The notes under the pieces: generated by a model | The model's database searches: none | What the model saw: the letters and a program-made list of their open reading frames with translations, nothing else | What the model was told of the DNA's origin: nothing | NCBI GenBank assembly: GCA_020091685.1 | Contig: CM034601.1 | Span: forward strand, 39,268,034-39,332,033 | Source of the DNA: Lutjanus erythropterus | Taxonomy: Eukaryota > Chordata > Actinopteri > Lutjaniformes > Lutjanidae | Length of the DNA: 64,000 nt | Direction: 5' to 3' | Shown: piece by piece, positions 47,270 to 58,180 of the stretch | Numbering within the stretch: position 1 is the first letter of the stretch | Layout of the letters: each line of letters begins with the position of its first letter | Translations under genes and position numbers: made by a program

Positions 47270-48290
47270 CAGTGGTGGACAAAGTACTCAAGCCAAGTAC
47301 TTGAGTCAAAGTATAGATACTCCTGGTCAAATATTATTCAACTACAAGTGAAAGTTGCTCAGTCAAAATTTTACCGAGTTAAAGTACTAGAGTACATGCT
47401 TTTAAAAGTAAATATTCAAAAGTACTTGCTTTTAAAAATTCTTAAGTATTCAAAAGTACAAATTAAAGTACATTTTCTAATATCAATACATTGCTGTTTT
47501 GTTTTCACAATGCTTATACAGAAGCTTGTAGCTCTCTGAAACCATCTAATGATGCACAGATTTGCTTGTAGAACCACTCTGCTACACAAAGTCTATAGAA
47601 ACACCTATAAAAACTTCAGCATAGAAATACAATCAGAAACAAAAAGGACAGCTGTCGTTATTTTCTGATGTAACTGTATTAAAATCACAGCATAAAATTA
47701 GATTGAAGCCAACTGTAAGGAGTTCTCCAAGTCTGTTAAATAACTGAGATTCTTTGTCTTCAGGAGCAGGATATACATGAATTATGTGGTATTTTTCACC
47801 CTGATAAAAATAATCCAACATTAAAAGCCTACCTGGAATTATTTCTCTTGTTAGAATTATAATAACATTTTAAGATTTAATTTAGTCTTTCTCCTGCCGT
47901 CAACATTACTGAGTTTTGTTTAAATGAAAGAGGGAGAGCTTGCTTGTGCTTGTTTCAGAGCGCCTGGTTGACGTGTTTCTGTTTTTACATCGATGCCATT
48001 TGAGAGCGGGTACTGTGATTGGTTTGTTTCTGTGAGGAACATGGCCCATTATAGAAAAGAAAAAACAGCAACAGCTGATTTCAAATCTATGCTTAGACTA
48101 AAAGTAATGAGTAACGACAACCCTTCCTAGAAATGTAGTGGAGTCAAGAGTACAATATTTGTCTTTGAAATGTAGTGGAGTGAAAGACATAAGTTTTCAA
48201 AAAAACAAATACTCAAGTAAAGTACAGATACACAAAAATGTACTTAAGTACTGTACTCAAGTAAATGCACTTTGTTGCTGTCCACCACTG
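47270..48290. mobile_element. hAT-type non-autonomous element (inner) with TSD
   Basis: CAGTGGTGGACAAAGTACTC at the left is inverted at the right as TTGTTGCTGTCCACCACTG. The flanks CTAGTTTG (47262-47269) and CTACTTTG (48291-48298) match at 7 of 8 bases. A LINE fragment lies inside. Confidence 0.85.
47633..47821 (-). pseudogene. LINE endonuclease fragment captured in the inner element
   Basis: The antisense frame reads YHIIHVYPAPEDKESQLFNR and then GFNLILCCDFNTVTSEN. The V-Y-(x)-A-P and I-L-C-x-D-F-N-T motifs are hallmarks of the APE-type endonuclease of LINEs; the usual GDFN reads CDFN here. Only about 60 residues remain, with no reverse transcriptase nearby. Confidence 0.7.
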
Positions 48291-48460
48291 CTACTTTGGA
48301 GAGGTGACTGTGACATCAACATAATTTATGTCACAGTAATTGAGTATTATTTTAGCAATTTAACACTAGTTGTACTTGAGTACAAATTTTCAGTACTCTT
48401 TCCACCACAGCTGATTCATACTCTCTTTTATATTTTGTAGGCTATAGGTTACATATATAT

Positions 48461-48670
48461 ATATATATATATAAATTAAGTTAAGTTTTGGGATTTTTTG
48501 CCTTTATTATATAGGACAGCTGAAGAGCAGACAGGACACAGGATGAGGAGAGGGGGGATGACACGCTCCAAAGGGCTGCAGGCGGGAATTAAACCAGCAG
48601 CCGCTGCAGAGGACTAACAGCCTCCATACATGGGGCAGATGCTCTACCAACTGAGCTACAGGGCTGCCCC
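48461..48670 (-). mobile_element. tRNA-derived SINE with perfect 19-bp TSD
   Basis: The reverse complement has an A box (TGTAGCTCAGTTGGTAGAGC), a CCCATG anticodon-loop-like segment, a B-box-like GGTTTAATTCCC and a unique tail ending in TATATAATAAAGGC. CTATAGGTTACATATATAT is repeated exactly at 48442-48460 and 48671-48689. The long TSD and good box match suggest a fairly young insertion. Confidence 0.85.
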
Positions 48671-48689
48671 CTATAGGTTACATATATAT

Positions 48690-49659
48690 TGGAACTATCA
48701 GAAGGTCTCATCTGGACTCTTAAATATATTAAGCAGATGATCTTTAGTAGTCATAGCTTCATCTGCTGTAATATTAGATTGAGGTAAAATGATTATGGCG
48801 ACATTTGTTATGTTAAACCATCATTTCTGTGCCTTTACAAGTGATCAATTGAAGCATGCATCGCGGTGAAAGACAGCTTGCAGCTTACGATGTAGCTTAG
48901 CAGCTCTTTCTTAAGGGCACCTGCTAAGGGACAGTCTAAGAAACACTCGTAGGAGAAGAAGTTCCTTTGCTAAGGTATACCTTAGAAACCTTTGTAGAAC
49001 TCTATCACGTATTATTTGAATGTAAAAATAAAAGCATCATCGCGAATAGAAAGTAGTATCAGCCAAAATACTTTTGTAAATCATCCATCTATGTTTCAAC
49101 TTCTATTATTATTGCAGAGTAGGTGCAGTTTTTTTGAGTGATGTCCTAGTCTGTCATATATCCTTACTGGTTGCTGAACATTGTATAGTTGCTTTGTTTT
49201 ATGTGATTGATGCAGAGACTAGAGGATAAAATAAAATCTGAATCTGAACATGTTTTCTGTCATCACTGATGTAGTTAGAACAGCAGGACTGTGAAAGCAT
49301 ATCAGCAAAAAGTCTGGCTTTGGAAACTTGTGTCGCCCTTTATTCTGCCTTTCTCGCCCCCTATATTCCTTGCTCCCCCTTGCTTACATATCAATAATGC
49401 ATGGATGAACACCCGTTAAAACTGTTTTTACTGCCAACTGCTTTTTATTTTTTGCAGACTAACAAATTTATTCATCAAAAAATCCCATAACAAGTTGAGC
49501 AGCAGGTCAACTATGAAAATAACTAGTGCTTAAAAAATGACAGAGTGAGATGAGGTGAATGAAGCTGCAGCAGAACTGAAAATAGCTCAACTCTGAATAT
49601 CAGACAGACGACAACTGAAGAATTTCTCTCTGATCTGGAGAGGTTTCTCTGCAATCAGA
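48690..49659. other. unclassified interval
   Basis: AT-rich non-coding DNA. No recognised gene or repeat. Confidence 0.35.
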
Positions 49660-51510
49660 CTCCTACACAGCAAATTCTGGTTCCCAAAATGTTCCTGGCA
49701 TGTTTGTATTTGTGTCTAAGAGCGCTGTATGAACATTCCTGCACAAGGTTTCCTGGATGTTATAACAGCAAGTTTTTCTGATGTGAAACCAACATCATTG
49801 ATACGAACGTTCTGGGAAAGTTAGTACAATGTTTTACTGAAATGTTTCCCCCTACTGTTCCCTAGTTAAAAATATCAGGCTTTTCCTACTTGATTGAATG
49901 ACTACCTACTTATTATCACATTGTTACACTGTTAAAAAGAAAATGCTAAGAAAATGCAAAATGAAGACAACATGATACAATAGATTTTTTTGTTTTGTAA
50001 TTGGTGCTGTAATTGACTCTTCGCTAGCCCCGCCCTCCTTAGTTACTGTTGCCACACCTGCCAAACTTTCCATTCTCATGCTGCATTTTTGCAGTTTACG
50101 GTGATAATGGTGGCAGATTTAACATCAAAACTGTGATTAATAGTTAAAACACGAGGTTTTTGGATTCTTATAGAGGTAAAGAAAAGCAGATTCTGATTTC
50201 TAGCTGACAACAGTAGATCTTGTCGGCTAAAATAATAACTCACAAGCAGATTTCATAAGTGTAGCTGGCTGATGTAAGCTAATGCTAACTCCTCGAGTCA
50301 GCTGACAAGTCCGTCTGCAGCAGATGTTTTAACTGTTTGGATGGTGAAATACAGCAGATATATCTACATGATAGATAACAGAAATACACTCATTAATGTG
50401 GGGAAAAGAAGCACAGAGACTCGATTAGTGCAGCGGACATTGAGACAGGTCATGCTGCCAGACCACAATCATGGAAGATAGCCAGGATAAGAACTAAGCA
50501 AACCCGGCTTAGAGCTGAGACAGTGAGTCAGAGAGAGATGCATTGTTGTTGACCCACTTTGATTCTGCATCAGCCCACATCCTCCTCCTCAAACCCCCAC
50601 AGAACAAATGCAGATGCAGTGGGATCTGACAAGTTTGTCTGGAGATAAACTAGTAGTATTAGTAGTAAGCTAGTGTTAGTTAGCCAGACATGCTAATGCT
50701 CACAGCTTATGTTAGAGCAGATGAAGACAGAGTTTAATCCATTCACCACGTGTGCTGTTGTGTTCCATGTTTTTGAGAGACTTCGAAAAAAAGACGCCAC
50801 CATCCAGAGTCACAAAACACCTCAGAGCCTCCTGCACACTTTCAACATGTTGAGAAATGGAAACCTTGACTGCTTTAGTAAAAGTTGCTAAGCTATGATT
50901 GGACAGTTGCTGGTTGGCGATGGGGCTTAGTGAAGGGTCAACCACAAGTCAAAACTCCTTGTTATACGAACTTAGAAATAAGGCTTTGCCTCTTACAACT
51001 AACAAAAACTTGTCTGTACAACAAATTCTCTCTATTGTTGTCCTTACAAGAATTTTTGGGTCAAATAAATTTTAAAACTTTAATGAGATCAACAATTGCT
51101 AGTTATCGTTTTTACAGTGTAGAACATTTTCAGAAAGTTAGTTGAATTTTCCCCCAGTGTTCTCTGGATTTTAAAAGAAGAATTTTTGGACATAAAAGTA
51201 ACTTTGTGGTTACATTTCCTGAAAGTTCTGCAAAGGTTTGTTGAATGTACCCCAGGCCTAGAATATTCTGGACATTTGCACAACATTCTTTGAATGTTGT
51301 AGGAGGGTTACCTACAAGGCTACCAGCATGGAACCTCAGGGGAACATTACAGAAATTACATTAAAAAATGTTAGTTAATGTGGTTATTAAAATGTTTTGG
51401 GAATTTTATGTTGAACAAAAACATTCACACAAAGTTCTTACAACATTATGGGAGGGCTAACAAACAGAAATCTATTAAGAATGTTATGTGTTAGCTGGGT
51501 AGATATGTGT
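49660..51510. repeat. dispersed repeat (GGTTCCC...AATGTTC family), interrupted
   Basis: The left part has TTCTGGTTCCCAAAATGTTC and GTTTCCTGGATGTTATAACA. The right part has ACAACATTCTTTGAATGTTG and GAATGTTATGTGTTAGCTGG. Both halves carry the GTTCCTGG/AACATT theme of one fish family and are separated by the fold-back insertion below. Confidence 0.45.
50016..50941. mobile_element. fold-back element with GACTCTTCGCTAGCCCC ends
   Basis: GACTCTTCGCTAGCCCCGCC at the left pairs with GGGGCTTAGTGAAGGGTC at the right. The inner arms are also similar (TAGTTACTGTTGCC against GGACAGTTGCTGG reversed). No TSD or transposase was recognised. The opposite-strand frames near 50709-50945 are unsupported. Confidence 0.55.
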
Positions 51511-52149
51511 AATTGGTGTAATTTACAGTAAAGCAACCAACACAATCACAGACTCAGGAGTAAAATACAAAAGACAATAACAAAAATAACAGGCTGTAAA
51601 GGACAGAGAGGATTTTTGCACAACAACAAAGTGCTTGGATGGATTGACATGTTTGCCAAAAGCAAAGCCCTCCTTGCCTCACTGATGTGGCCCTGACCTC
51701 TGCTGGCTTTTTTTTTCCTTGGTCAAGGTTATGGCTTTTTTGTAAGCTCATGTCCTCTGAGTGTGGGGAGAGTTTTTGTAGCTCATAGAGAGGCTGCATA
51801 CATGCTACAGCTACATGGAAAATAAACATGAATAAAAATCCATCACAACACTTGATTTTCCATTTTCTTAAAGGTTTAGAAGTCAGTGAGGTTTGGTTTG
51901 AGGTCTGTTTTCACTCCTGCAACAGAAGCCTGGAGTCGTGACTGAGTTGGTGAAGAACTGTCAACCTTTGAGAAGGAGTCAAAGCAATGTGGAAAAATGT
52001 CTAGATTTCACTGGCTGCAAAGTGAGAGCAGGAGCCTGCAGGCAGAAGAGACCAGCTTCCTGTGAAGCCTTATGGAAACACAATAGTCATCTGAACAGCT
52101 TGTGGATTGAAAATTAAGTCATTTGATGCTCCGTGAAGCATGTTGGGAC
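51511..52149. other. unclassified interval
   Basis: Mixed non-coding DNA. The antisense frame at 51554-51829 has no domain. Confidence 0.35.
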
Positions 52150-52275
52150 CAGTCTGTGTCATCAGACCAGGAGTGGACTTGAGGCAGAATCGAGTCACAA
52201 ATTTTATGACTTTACACTCAACTTGACAAAATCAAAAAAAGACTTGCAGCTTGACTTGAATGAGTACTGTAGGCC
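52150..52275. repeat. AAGTC-type repeat fragment
   Basis: GAATCGAGTCACAAATTTTA, CACTCAACTTGACAAAATC and GACTTGCAGCTTGACTTGAA match the distal end of 43130-43715 (inverse orientation). Confidence 0.45.
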
Positions 52276-52369
52276 AAAATAGTAAGTTGGAGCCATAGGT
52301 GACATATTAAATGAGTTGAAGCGAGCTGTAAAAAGCACCACCCTAATTCTTTTCCTAACATAAACAGTG

Positions 52370-53198
52370 CAAACTGAGGGAAGACGGAAGAATTGTACAC
52401 TCGTATATCATCAAACAAAGCCATAAAATGTAGAAATATAACATAAGGTAATAACAGCAGCACAAACTGTGTGCATCACACTGTCACAGGAACCTTCATT
52501 TGATGAAGCAGTCATTTTTTCCTGTTTGCTTCAGCTCATATTAACACTTTAAATTTAAACAGTGCATCATCCATACACCAGAAGCATGACTACATACCAG
52601 TTTGAATACTATTTAAGGTCCGTTTTGCATTGCTGATATTTCAGCTCAGAACACTGATTAGAAAACTGATGAGTCTATCCTATTGATCATGGAAAATCTT
52701 CAGTCAGTTCCATTCATTTTACTTTGATTTGACCAAAAACTGAAGTGATGTGCAGGTCTCTGTCATCATAGGGCAGTGTCAAACTGACAGCATCATGTTT
52801 AAATTTGTATGACATTTCATTGTCCAATGGGCAGTTGTCATGTTAGAAATAAACAGCAGCATTAAGATCACATTCAGTCAATCAGTAATTTTTGAACAGT
52901 GCTCTTCTTCATGGCATAATATATTTTCTGTATTTTCTATAGCTCTTAATTATAACAACTTGATCATCTTGACTGAAGTGGGCGGCTCGTGGTTGCTTCA
53001 CTTGCGTAAGAAGAGTCAACAGACATACGAAATGCCCCTTTTTATGTGAGTGCAGAGTCTGAAGAAGAAGGCCTGAGTTAACAAAGAAAGCTGATAACCA
53101 CCATCGTGATACCTGTTATCTTTGACTGGGGTTTTAGGATTTGTTGAGCAGCTCATGCAAAGAAAGCCTGGCTGTGTTGAGCTTCCTTTGTAGTACAG
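52370..53198. mobile_element. Harbinger-like element, 5'-truncated copy
   Basis: Collinear with 37660-38520: TTGCTTCAGCTCATATTAAC, CAGGTCTCTGTCATCATAGG, TTATAACAACTTGATCATCT and GATAACCACCATCGTGATAC. It ends AGCTTCCTTTGTAGTACAG. The left terminus is missing. Confidence 0.75.
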
Positions 53199-53199
53199 C

Positions 53200-53306
53200 C
53201 TTAAAACAGTGTTTTGCAGATTAAAAAACTAAACCCAGCCTTCAATCAGCATGAAGGTGACAAGATAATGACAGAATTTAAACTTTTGGGTGAACTATCC
53301 CTTTAT
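53200..53306. mobile_element. TTAA-type fold-back element, right half only
   Basis: CAGTGTTTTGCAGATTAAAA, CAATCAGCATGAAGGTGA and GGGTGAACTATCCCTTTA are the right arm of the family. It abuts the truncated Harbinger-like copy. Confidence 0.65.
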
Positions 53307-53639
53307 TTACCCAGATCTACTGTTTGAAACAGTCCAACAGCATCCAACCAAGTTGCAGGAGAGAACCATGAAGAACCACTGTTAAGTTGCTGAGCTCCAG
53401 CTGAAAAAGAAAAAAAGATACCAAATATGATTTCATTCACAAACAAAATCTACGAGGACTCAACAAATATTCCAGTCGGAGACACAGCAACTTCCAACTC
53501 ACCTCTGGATTACAAAAATGTGCATGGATGTCTCTAAATGTATTTAATGGTTTTGTCATTCTAGTCTTACTTGGATCAAATCAATTGAAGCTGGAAACAC
53601 ACAGGATCTGCTACATGTAAACTGCCATAATGGTTACTG

Positions 53640-54060
53640 GTTAATGAAAGGTTTTTATTTCACTTTTTACAGTAAATGACAACAGCAGACTGTGGAAATA
53701 AGCCTGAATGCCTTTTCAAGTGCATATCTGATTTTGCCATCCCTTTAATTAAAGGATAGATATGTTGAGTAAGACATCGCTGACATGGGGTGGGAACCAA
53801 AGAAACATCCCAAATGAATTGGTGGGAAAATGACTTGGAGCAGACTTCAAACAGGAAATTAACACTGAACTCACCATTAACCTTCCATTAATTTCAGGCA
53901 GATGGCAGTGCTATGGCTTGTTTAAATGAGTTTGTCACACTGTGAAGCACTTTATTACAAACCTGCCCTGTTTGTGCTTGAGATGCCCAGTAAATTTGAC
54001 TTTTCTGTGACATTAAATTCCATTGATTTGATTATCTCAGTTTCTTGGGAATTGAGTGTT
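53640..54060. promoter_or_regulatory. candidate conserved non-coding island
   Basis: Single-copy block with CCCTTTAATTAAAGGATAGA, GGAAATTAACACTGAACTCA, CATTAACCTTCCATTAATTT and CATTAAATTCCATTGATTTG. The dense homeodomain-type sites suggest an enhancer; conservation is untested. Confidence 0.35.
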
Positions 54061-54881
54061 CCAACTCCAGTATGGCACTCGTGCCAATGTGAAATATTTT
54101 GATTTAATGAGAAAGCATGCTCCTCGAGAATGAATCAGAACAAAACTTTTTGGAGGGGAACCAGGGGGTCATGGGGTTAAAATATAAGAAAATGGCAGAC
54201 ATAAATCTGAAGTAAAACAAAACAAAACAAAAAAAAATACTGTTCTTTTCAGTCTGCAAGAGTCCATGGAGTCAGTGCCACTCTCTCTGGGATTAAAAAG
54301 TTATGTGGGAAAAGAAAGCATACATCAGTTTGTGGCCATCAGGGATGGGAAACATACCTGGACAATGAATAAGCCAGTGTCTCATGCATTACATGCCAAA
54401 ACTGGGTTGAAGAATGTATGGGTGCATTTAGTTTAATGCCAATAACTGATGATTGAAGATGAAGACTGACTGTATGGAACATTTTGAAAACATCCATCCA
54501 ATTTATTCACTTCAACAGAACTTCACATGTTGCTATGGGGAGCACAACAGAAAACCTTCAAAATGGAACGGTTTTATACATCTAGAGCTTGTTGTTGTCA
54601 TTCATTAATTTTAGACTGAAACAAAAATCTCATTGTCATCATCCATTTCTCAAAAATCTGCAGAAATTAGGTGACAGAGTTCTGAACCTGTGAGCTGGGC
54701 AAACCTGACCCTCGCTCCATGAATTTTAAGATCATGGCCAGGGTGGAAGTCACTAATTACAAATACTCAAGTTACTGTAATTAAATAGTTTTTGGCGATC
54801 TTGTACTTTTATGAGTATATTTTCCAAGTATGTATTTTTACTTGTACTTCAGCACGCATTTCACTACACACACGTTGATCA

Positions 54882-55280
54882 GTCCTCCAGGTTATTTTGG
54901 TCTATAATGACTATTCTCATGGCAGCTAAAAAAAAAAAAAAATGTGATGTATGTTGTGATGTTTAAAGACATTTTTGCAACGAAATTGTGGGGAAAGCTG
55001 AAAATTGCAACAAAAAATAATTCTGTTTTGAGTGTCCTAAGTAACCAAAAAGGTTCAGGATTTAAAAAATTGTAACAAAATCTGCTTTATTTGTGCACTT
55101 GGGAGATATTCTTCAAAGAAGCAAAATCTTTTTGAGGTCAAACTCAGCAGCAACAACATATCAAAGTGCACAGAGCGTTGACATCAGTAACAATGACAAA
55201 CCTTGTGTTCTTTTCAGTACCTCTGACAAAATAAAGAAATAAAAAGACAAAATAATAATAAAATCAATAATTAATAATAA

Positions 55281-55329
<49 letters not shown>

Positions 55330-55506
55330 GACTAAACACTGAGTCAGTTCATCAAGACCTACATGTGTGAAATTCCATGGGGAGCTTCTATGATTGGGAA
55401 ACTACAATGATTGGTCAGATTTGTAGAAAGGGTCGTGCAGATTTTATGGAGACTAGTTGAATTTACACGAATCATCAACATTGCAGCTTCCTAGAGGGAC
55501 GCTTAA
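54882..55506. mobile_element. dispersed element (TCCCTCCAGGAT ends), copy 2
   Basis: Collinear with 24195-24691, including CATGGCAGCT plus poly-A, TGTGTTCTTTTCAGTACCTC, GACAAAATAAAG and GCAGCTTCCTAGAGGGACGC. It carries a (TAA)n expansion. Confidence 0.6.
55266..55327. repeat. (TAA)n microsatellite
   Basis: About 20 AATA/ATA units inside the copy-2 element. Confidence 0.9.
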
Positions 55507-55614
55507 ACATCAACGGTTAAAAAGTATCTAATACTCTGAGTAGTTTTTGAGAAGAATACTTTTACTTAAGTATTTTTCTAACACTACAGATTTTCAGTTC
55601 TCTTTACACCACTG

Positions 55615-55785
55615 GTGGCATTCTCACAATGTCAAAACATTCCTTTGAAATATTCTTTAATTAGTATACTTTTAAAACTTTAATGTCACCTGCCATGTAA
55701 TGAAAGAGTTTCTTTTTGTCAGATGGTTATATTCCACCTTAACAAAACTCCCGAGGCAAATAAGGCCCATTCTATAACATAAGCT
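55615..55785. repeat. tract duplicated from or with 31073-31230
   Basis: About 155 bp of clear similarity beginning at the end of a hAT-type element in both places. Similarity stops at CCATTCTATAAC. Confidence 0.7.
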
Positions 55786-55969
55786 AACCTTAAGTGTATA
55801 CAGTGTAGTACATGGAAAACCCTAATAATTCGACTATACTGGTTCACTACAATACCTGGTAACAATGCTGAGAAGACAACAGTGCAGAGAAAAAATCTAT
55901 TCCTATGCTGCATTTGTGAAAAGTGCTTTTAGTTTACTTAATTTGTTTTTTGTAAAGAGTATTGAGCTA

Positions 55970-56110
55970 TTTTATGCCTTATTAGCATTTCGACAGTAGA
56001 GAGATGACAGGAAATGGGTGGGGAGACAGTTGGGGAATGACAAAAAGAAACAAAGGTCATGGTCAGTGTCTTAACTTCCTAAGCCATTAGTGCACACTGA
56101 CCCTTTGTGA
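55970..56110 (-). mobile_element. tRNA-derived SINE, very old copy
   Basis: The order of motifs (CATTTCCTGTCATCTCTCTA, CCCCAACTGTCTCCCC and TGACCATGACC in reverse complement) follows the tail of the SINEs at 39040 and 48461. Boxes A and B are degraded. Confidence 0.4.
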
Positions 56111-56965
56111 TCTTACAGAAGGCCACAACTAACGTGACCTCATCCCAGCAAACTAAATCTGGGGACAATGTGGGACACATTAACAATGCTGAGAGGCGGG
56201 CAAAAAAAAAATCCATCATATTCTAAATCTGCATAGCTTGTGACTTTGCGATTACTTGCAATTTTTCCTGTTGCCAGTAGTGTACGCAGCAAAGATGGTG
56301 ACAAGTTAGTTACCGTGAATGGAAAGTTTGATTAACGTCAAATGCAGCCCCATGATGACACCCTTTGAATAAAAGTCAGATTTGAGAAAAGTGTCTGTCC
56401 TGCAGTGGTTTGACTTTTGAAAACTAGAGTCAATCAAAATGTGGGACATCACCTCTTATATGTGGGACGTGAGATAAAAATGCTGAGCAGTAGCACATAA
56501 AGTGGGACAACTGGTAACCCAAAATACAACCTGCAACTGATACAAAACTGAGCCCCATGTGGACACAAAACACTGACTTCTGCTTCCTAAATTAAGAGAC
56601 ATAAACACTTTAGCATTACTATCAGTATGTTTGCAAGGAGGTGCATAGTTTAAATAAGTTTTTCTATAACATCTATCTAGCCGACTCTCCAAATGCCAAA
56701 ATATCCTCCCTGCTCTCTTGATTTTGGATTTTAGTAATTTCATTAAGTGCAAATTTGCTTATACACCACTAAAGCACACAATCAACTTTAATGATAACAG
56801 CCTAAAAGTATTTCTCTTTAGTCTTTTCTACTTGTTGAAATGTATGTGGGGCATAGTCCTGAATACATTTGTGTTGAACCAAATGTCCACCAAAAGGGAG
56901 CACAAAACTCATTTTTACACCAGCAGATTAGTCTGCCTATGCGCTGCAACTATTTTTTTCTTATT
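56111..56965. other. unclassified interval
   Basis: AT-rich non-coding DNA. The opposite-strand frames at 56456-56969 have no domains. Confidence 0.35.
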
Positions 56966-57773
56966 GTGATGCACTTGTACTTTACTTGAGTATTTCGCCT
57001 CTATGCCACTTTATACCTCTATTCCACCACATTTCACAGGAAAATATTGTACTCCACTACATTTATTTTACACATCGTTCCTTTTTTTTTTTTTTTTACA
57101 TGAAAACATACATACTATATTCTTATCATATCATGCAGTACTTTAAGTAATAGTATATAGAAAGTATCTTAAATTGGCTTCACATCAACACACTACAACA
57201 TAAAAATTCTGTTATTCATTAGTGATAAAAGAATCACCTATAATTGTATAACATTTTGAGCCACTGAGACAGGAGCGCTTTTAATTTGGTACTTAAAAAG
57301 TACAATTTGCTAATAATACTCTGCACTTTCACTTAAAGGGACAGTCCACCCCAAACTGGATAGTTTTGGTTAGTTGTGGAGTTTAACTGTAGAAATGTCT
57401 GTCTTCTCTTGAATATAGCAGAAATAGATGCTGCTTAGATTGGGTTGTTACTATATGAAACTGCTCACAACAAGGTCCGTGGATTATCTTGAGTAACTGC
57501 ATCATGATTTTTGGTGCTGATTTATTGGTGCTTTGAACACCACAAGCCTTTTAGCCCGACTATATTTGAGAGAAGGCAGACATTTCTATGGCTGACAGCT
57601 CCAAAACTATTTAGATAGATATAGCACTATAAGTAAGAGGAAAAATATCAACTTTTGATTTTGGGGTGAACTGTCACTTTAAGCAACATTTTGAATTCAG
57701 AAATTTCACTTGAATATTTTTAGACCACAGAATCTTTATTTTTACTTCAATCTGAGTACCTCTTTCACCACTG
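56966..57773. mobile_element. hAT-type non-autonomous element with a nested fold-back
   Basis: ACTTGTACTTTACTTGAGTA and ATTCCACCACATTTCACAGG open it, and GAGTACCTCTTTCACCACTG closes it. The TTAA-type element at 57333-57682 is inserted inside. Confidence 0.6.
57333..57682. mobile_element. TTAA-type fold-back element, second subfamily
   Basis: TTAAAGGGACAGTCCACCCC at the left and GGGGTGAACTGTCACTTTAA at the right, with TTAA at both limits. The inner sequence differs from the 44744 family although the termini are alike. Confidence 0.75.
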
Positions 57774-58100
57774 CTGAAAGGACATTTTTTGGGGACGTGG
57801 AGGCGCTATTGGACACTTACAAAATCATGAACTGAGGCCTTTATGCTATATTTTTCCGTCCACTTTAATAAACGAGTGTCTGGCGCCATCTTGCGCCATT
57901 TATACAGTGTTGCATCAGTGAATGATGATTTAAATCCAGTGAATAATACTACCATAATAATATATATTTAGTATTAGTTTCCTTTTAATGGTTTATGTAT
58001 TCTGTTTGTGTCTTTTCTTGAAAACCTTGGCATTTTCCAGGCACCCCAGGCCTCATGGTGACTTTTAATTTGGTAGGAAAGATGACCCAGCCGCTCTGTG

Positions 58101-58110
58101 GTCACGTGAC
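58101..58110. promoter_or_regulatory. CLEAR/TFEB palindrome of the GUSB promoter
   Basis: GTCACGTGAC is a perfect 10-bp palindrome identical to the CLEAR consensus bound by TFEB/TFE3/MITF at lysosomal genes. It ends 71 bp before the GUSB start codon, the usual distance for such sites. The sequence match is direct; binding is inferred. Confidence 0.8.
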
Positions 58111-58120
58111 TAGAGAAAAC

Positions 58121-58130
58121 GTCATGTGAC
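58121..58130. promoter_or_regulatory. second CLEAR-like E-box (one mismatch)
   Basis: GTCATGTGAC differs from the CLEAR consensus at one base and still carries an M-box type CATGTGAC core. It starts exactly 20 bp (about two helical turns) after the perfect site, so both would face the same side of the DNA. Confidence 0.6.
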
Positions 58131-58180
58131 TGAATCAGTAAAGGAAACAGCGCAGATACTTTCTAAAGCATTTGTCCAGC

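Larger units (their letters stand above)
46683..48410. mobile_element. hAT-type non-autonomous element (outer, interrupted)
   Basis: CAGGGGTGGAAGTAACTAAT at the left and CAGTACTCTTTCCACCACAG at the right. The flanks CTGATCCA (46675-46682) and CTGATTCA (48411-48418) match at 7 of 8 bases. A second hAT-type element occupies 47270-48290. Confidence 0.85.
54739..55614. mobile_element. hAT-type non-autonomous element, interrupted
   Basis: CAGGGTGGAAGTCACTAATT at the left; TTTTCAGTTCTCTTTACACC followed by ACTG at the right. Another dispersed element occupies 54882-55506. The 8-bp flanks do not match, consistent with rearrangement. Confidence 0.7.
57774..58180 (+). promoter_or_regulatory. GUSB 5' flank: proximal promoter and 5' UTR
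   Basis: This is the interval between the last upstream repeat and the GUSB start codon. No TATA box is seen near the two E-boxes. A run at 57879-57897 reads GGCGCCATCTTGCGCC, which contains a YY1-like CCATCTTG core. The transcription start cannot be fixed from sequence alone. Confidence 0.5.
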
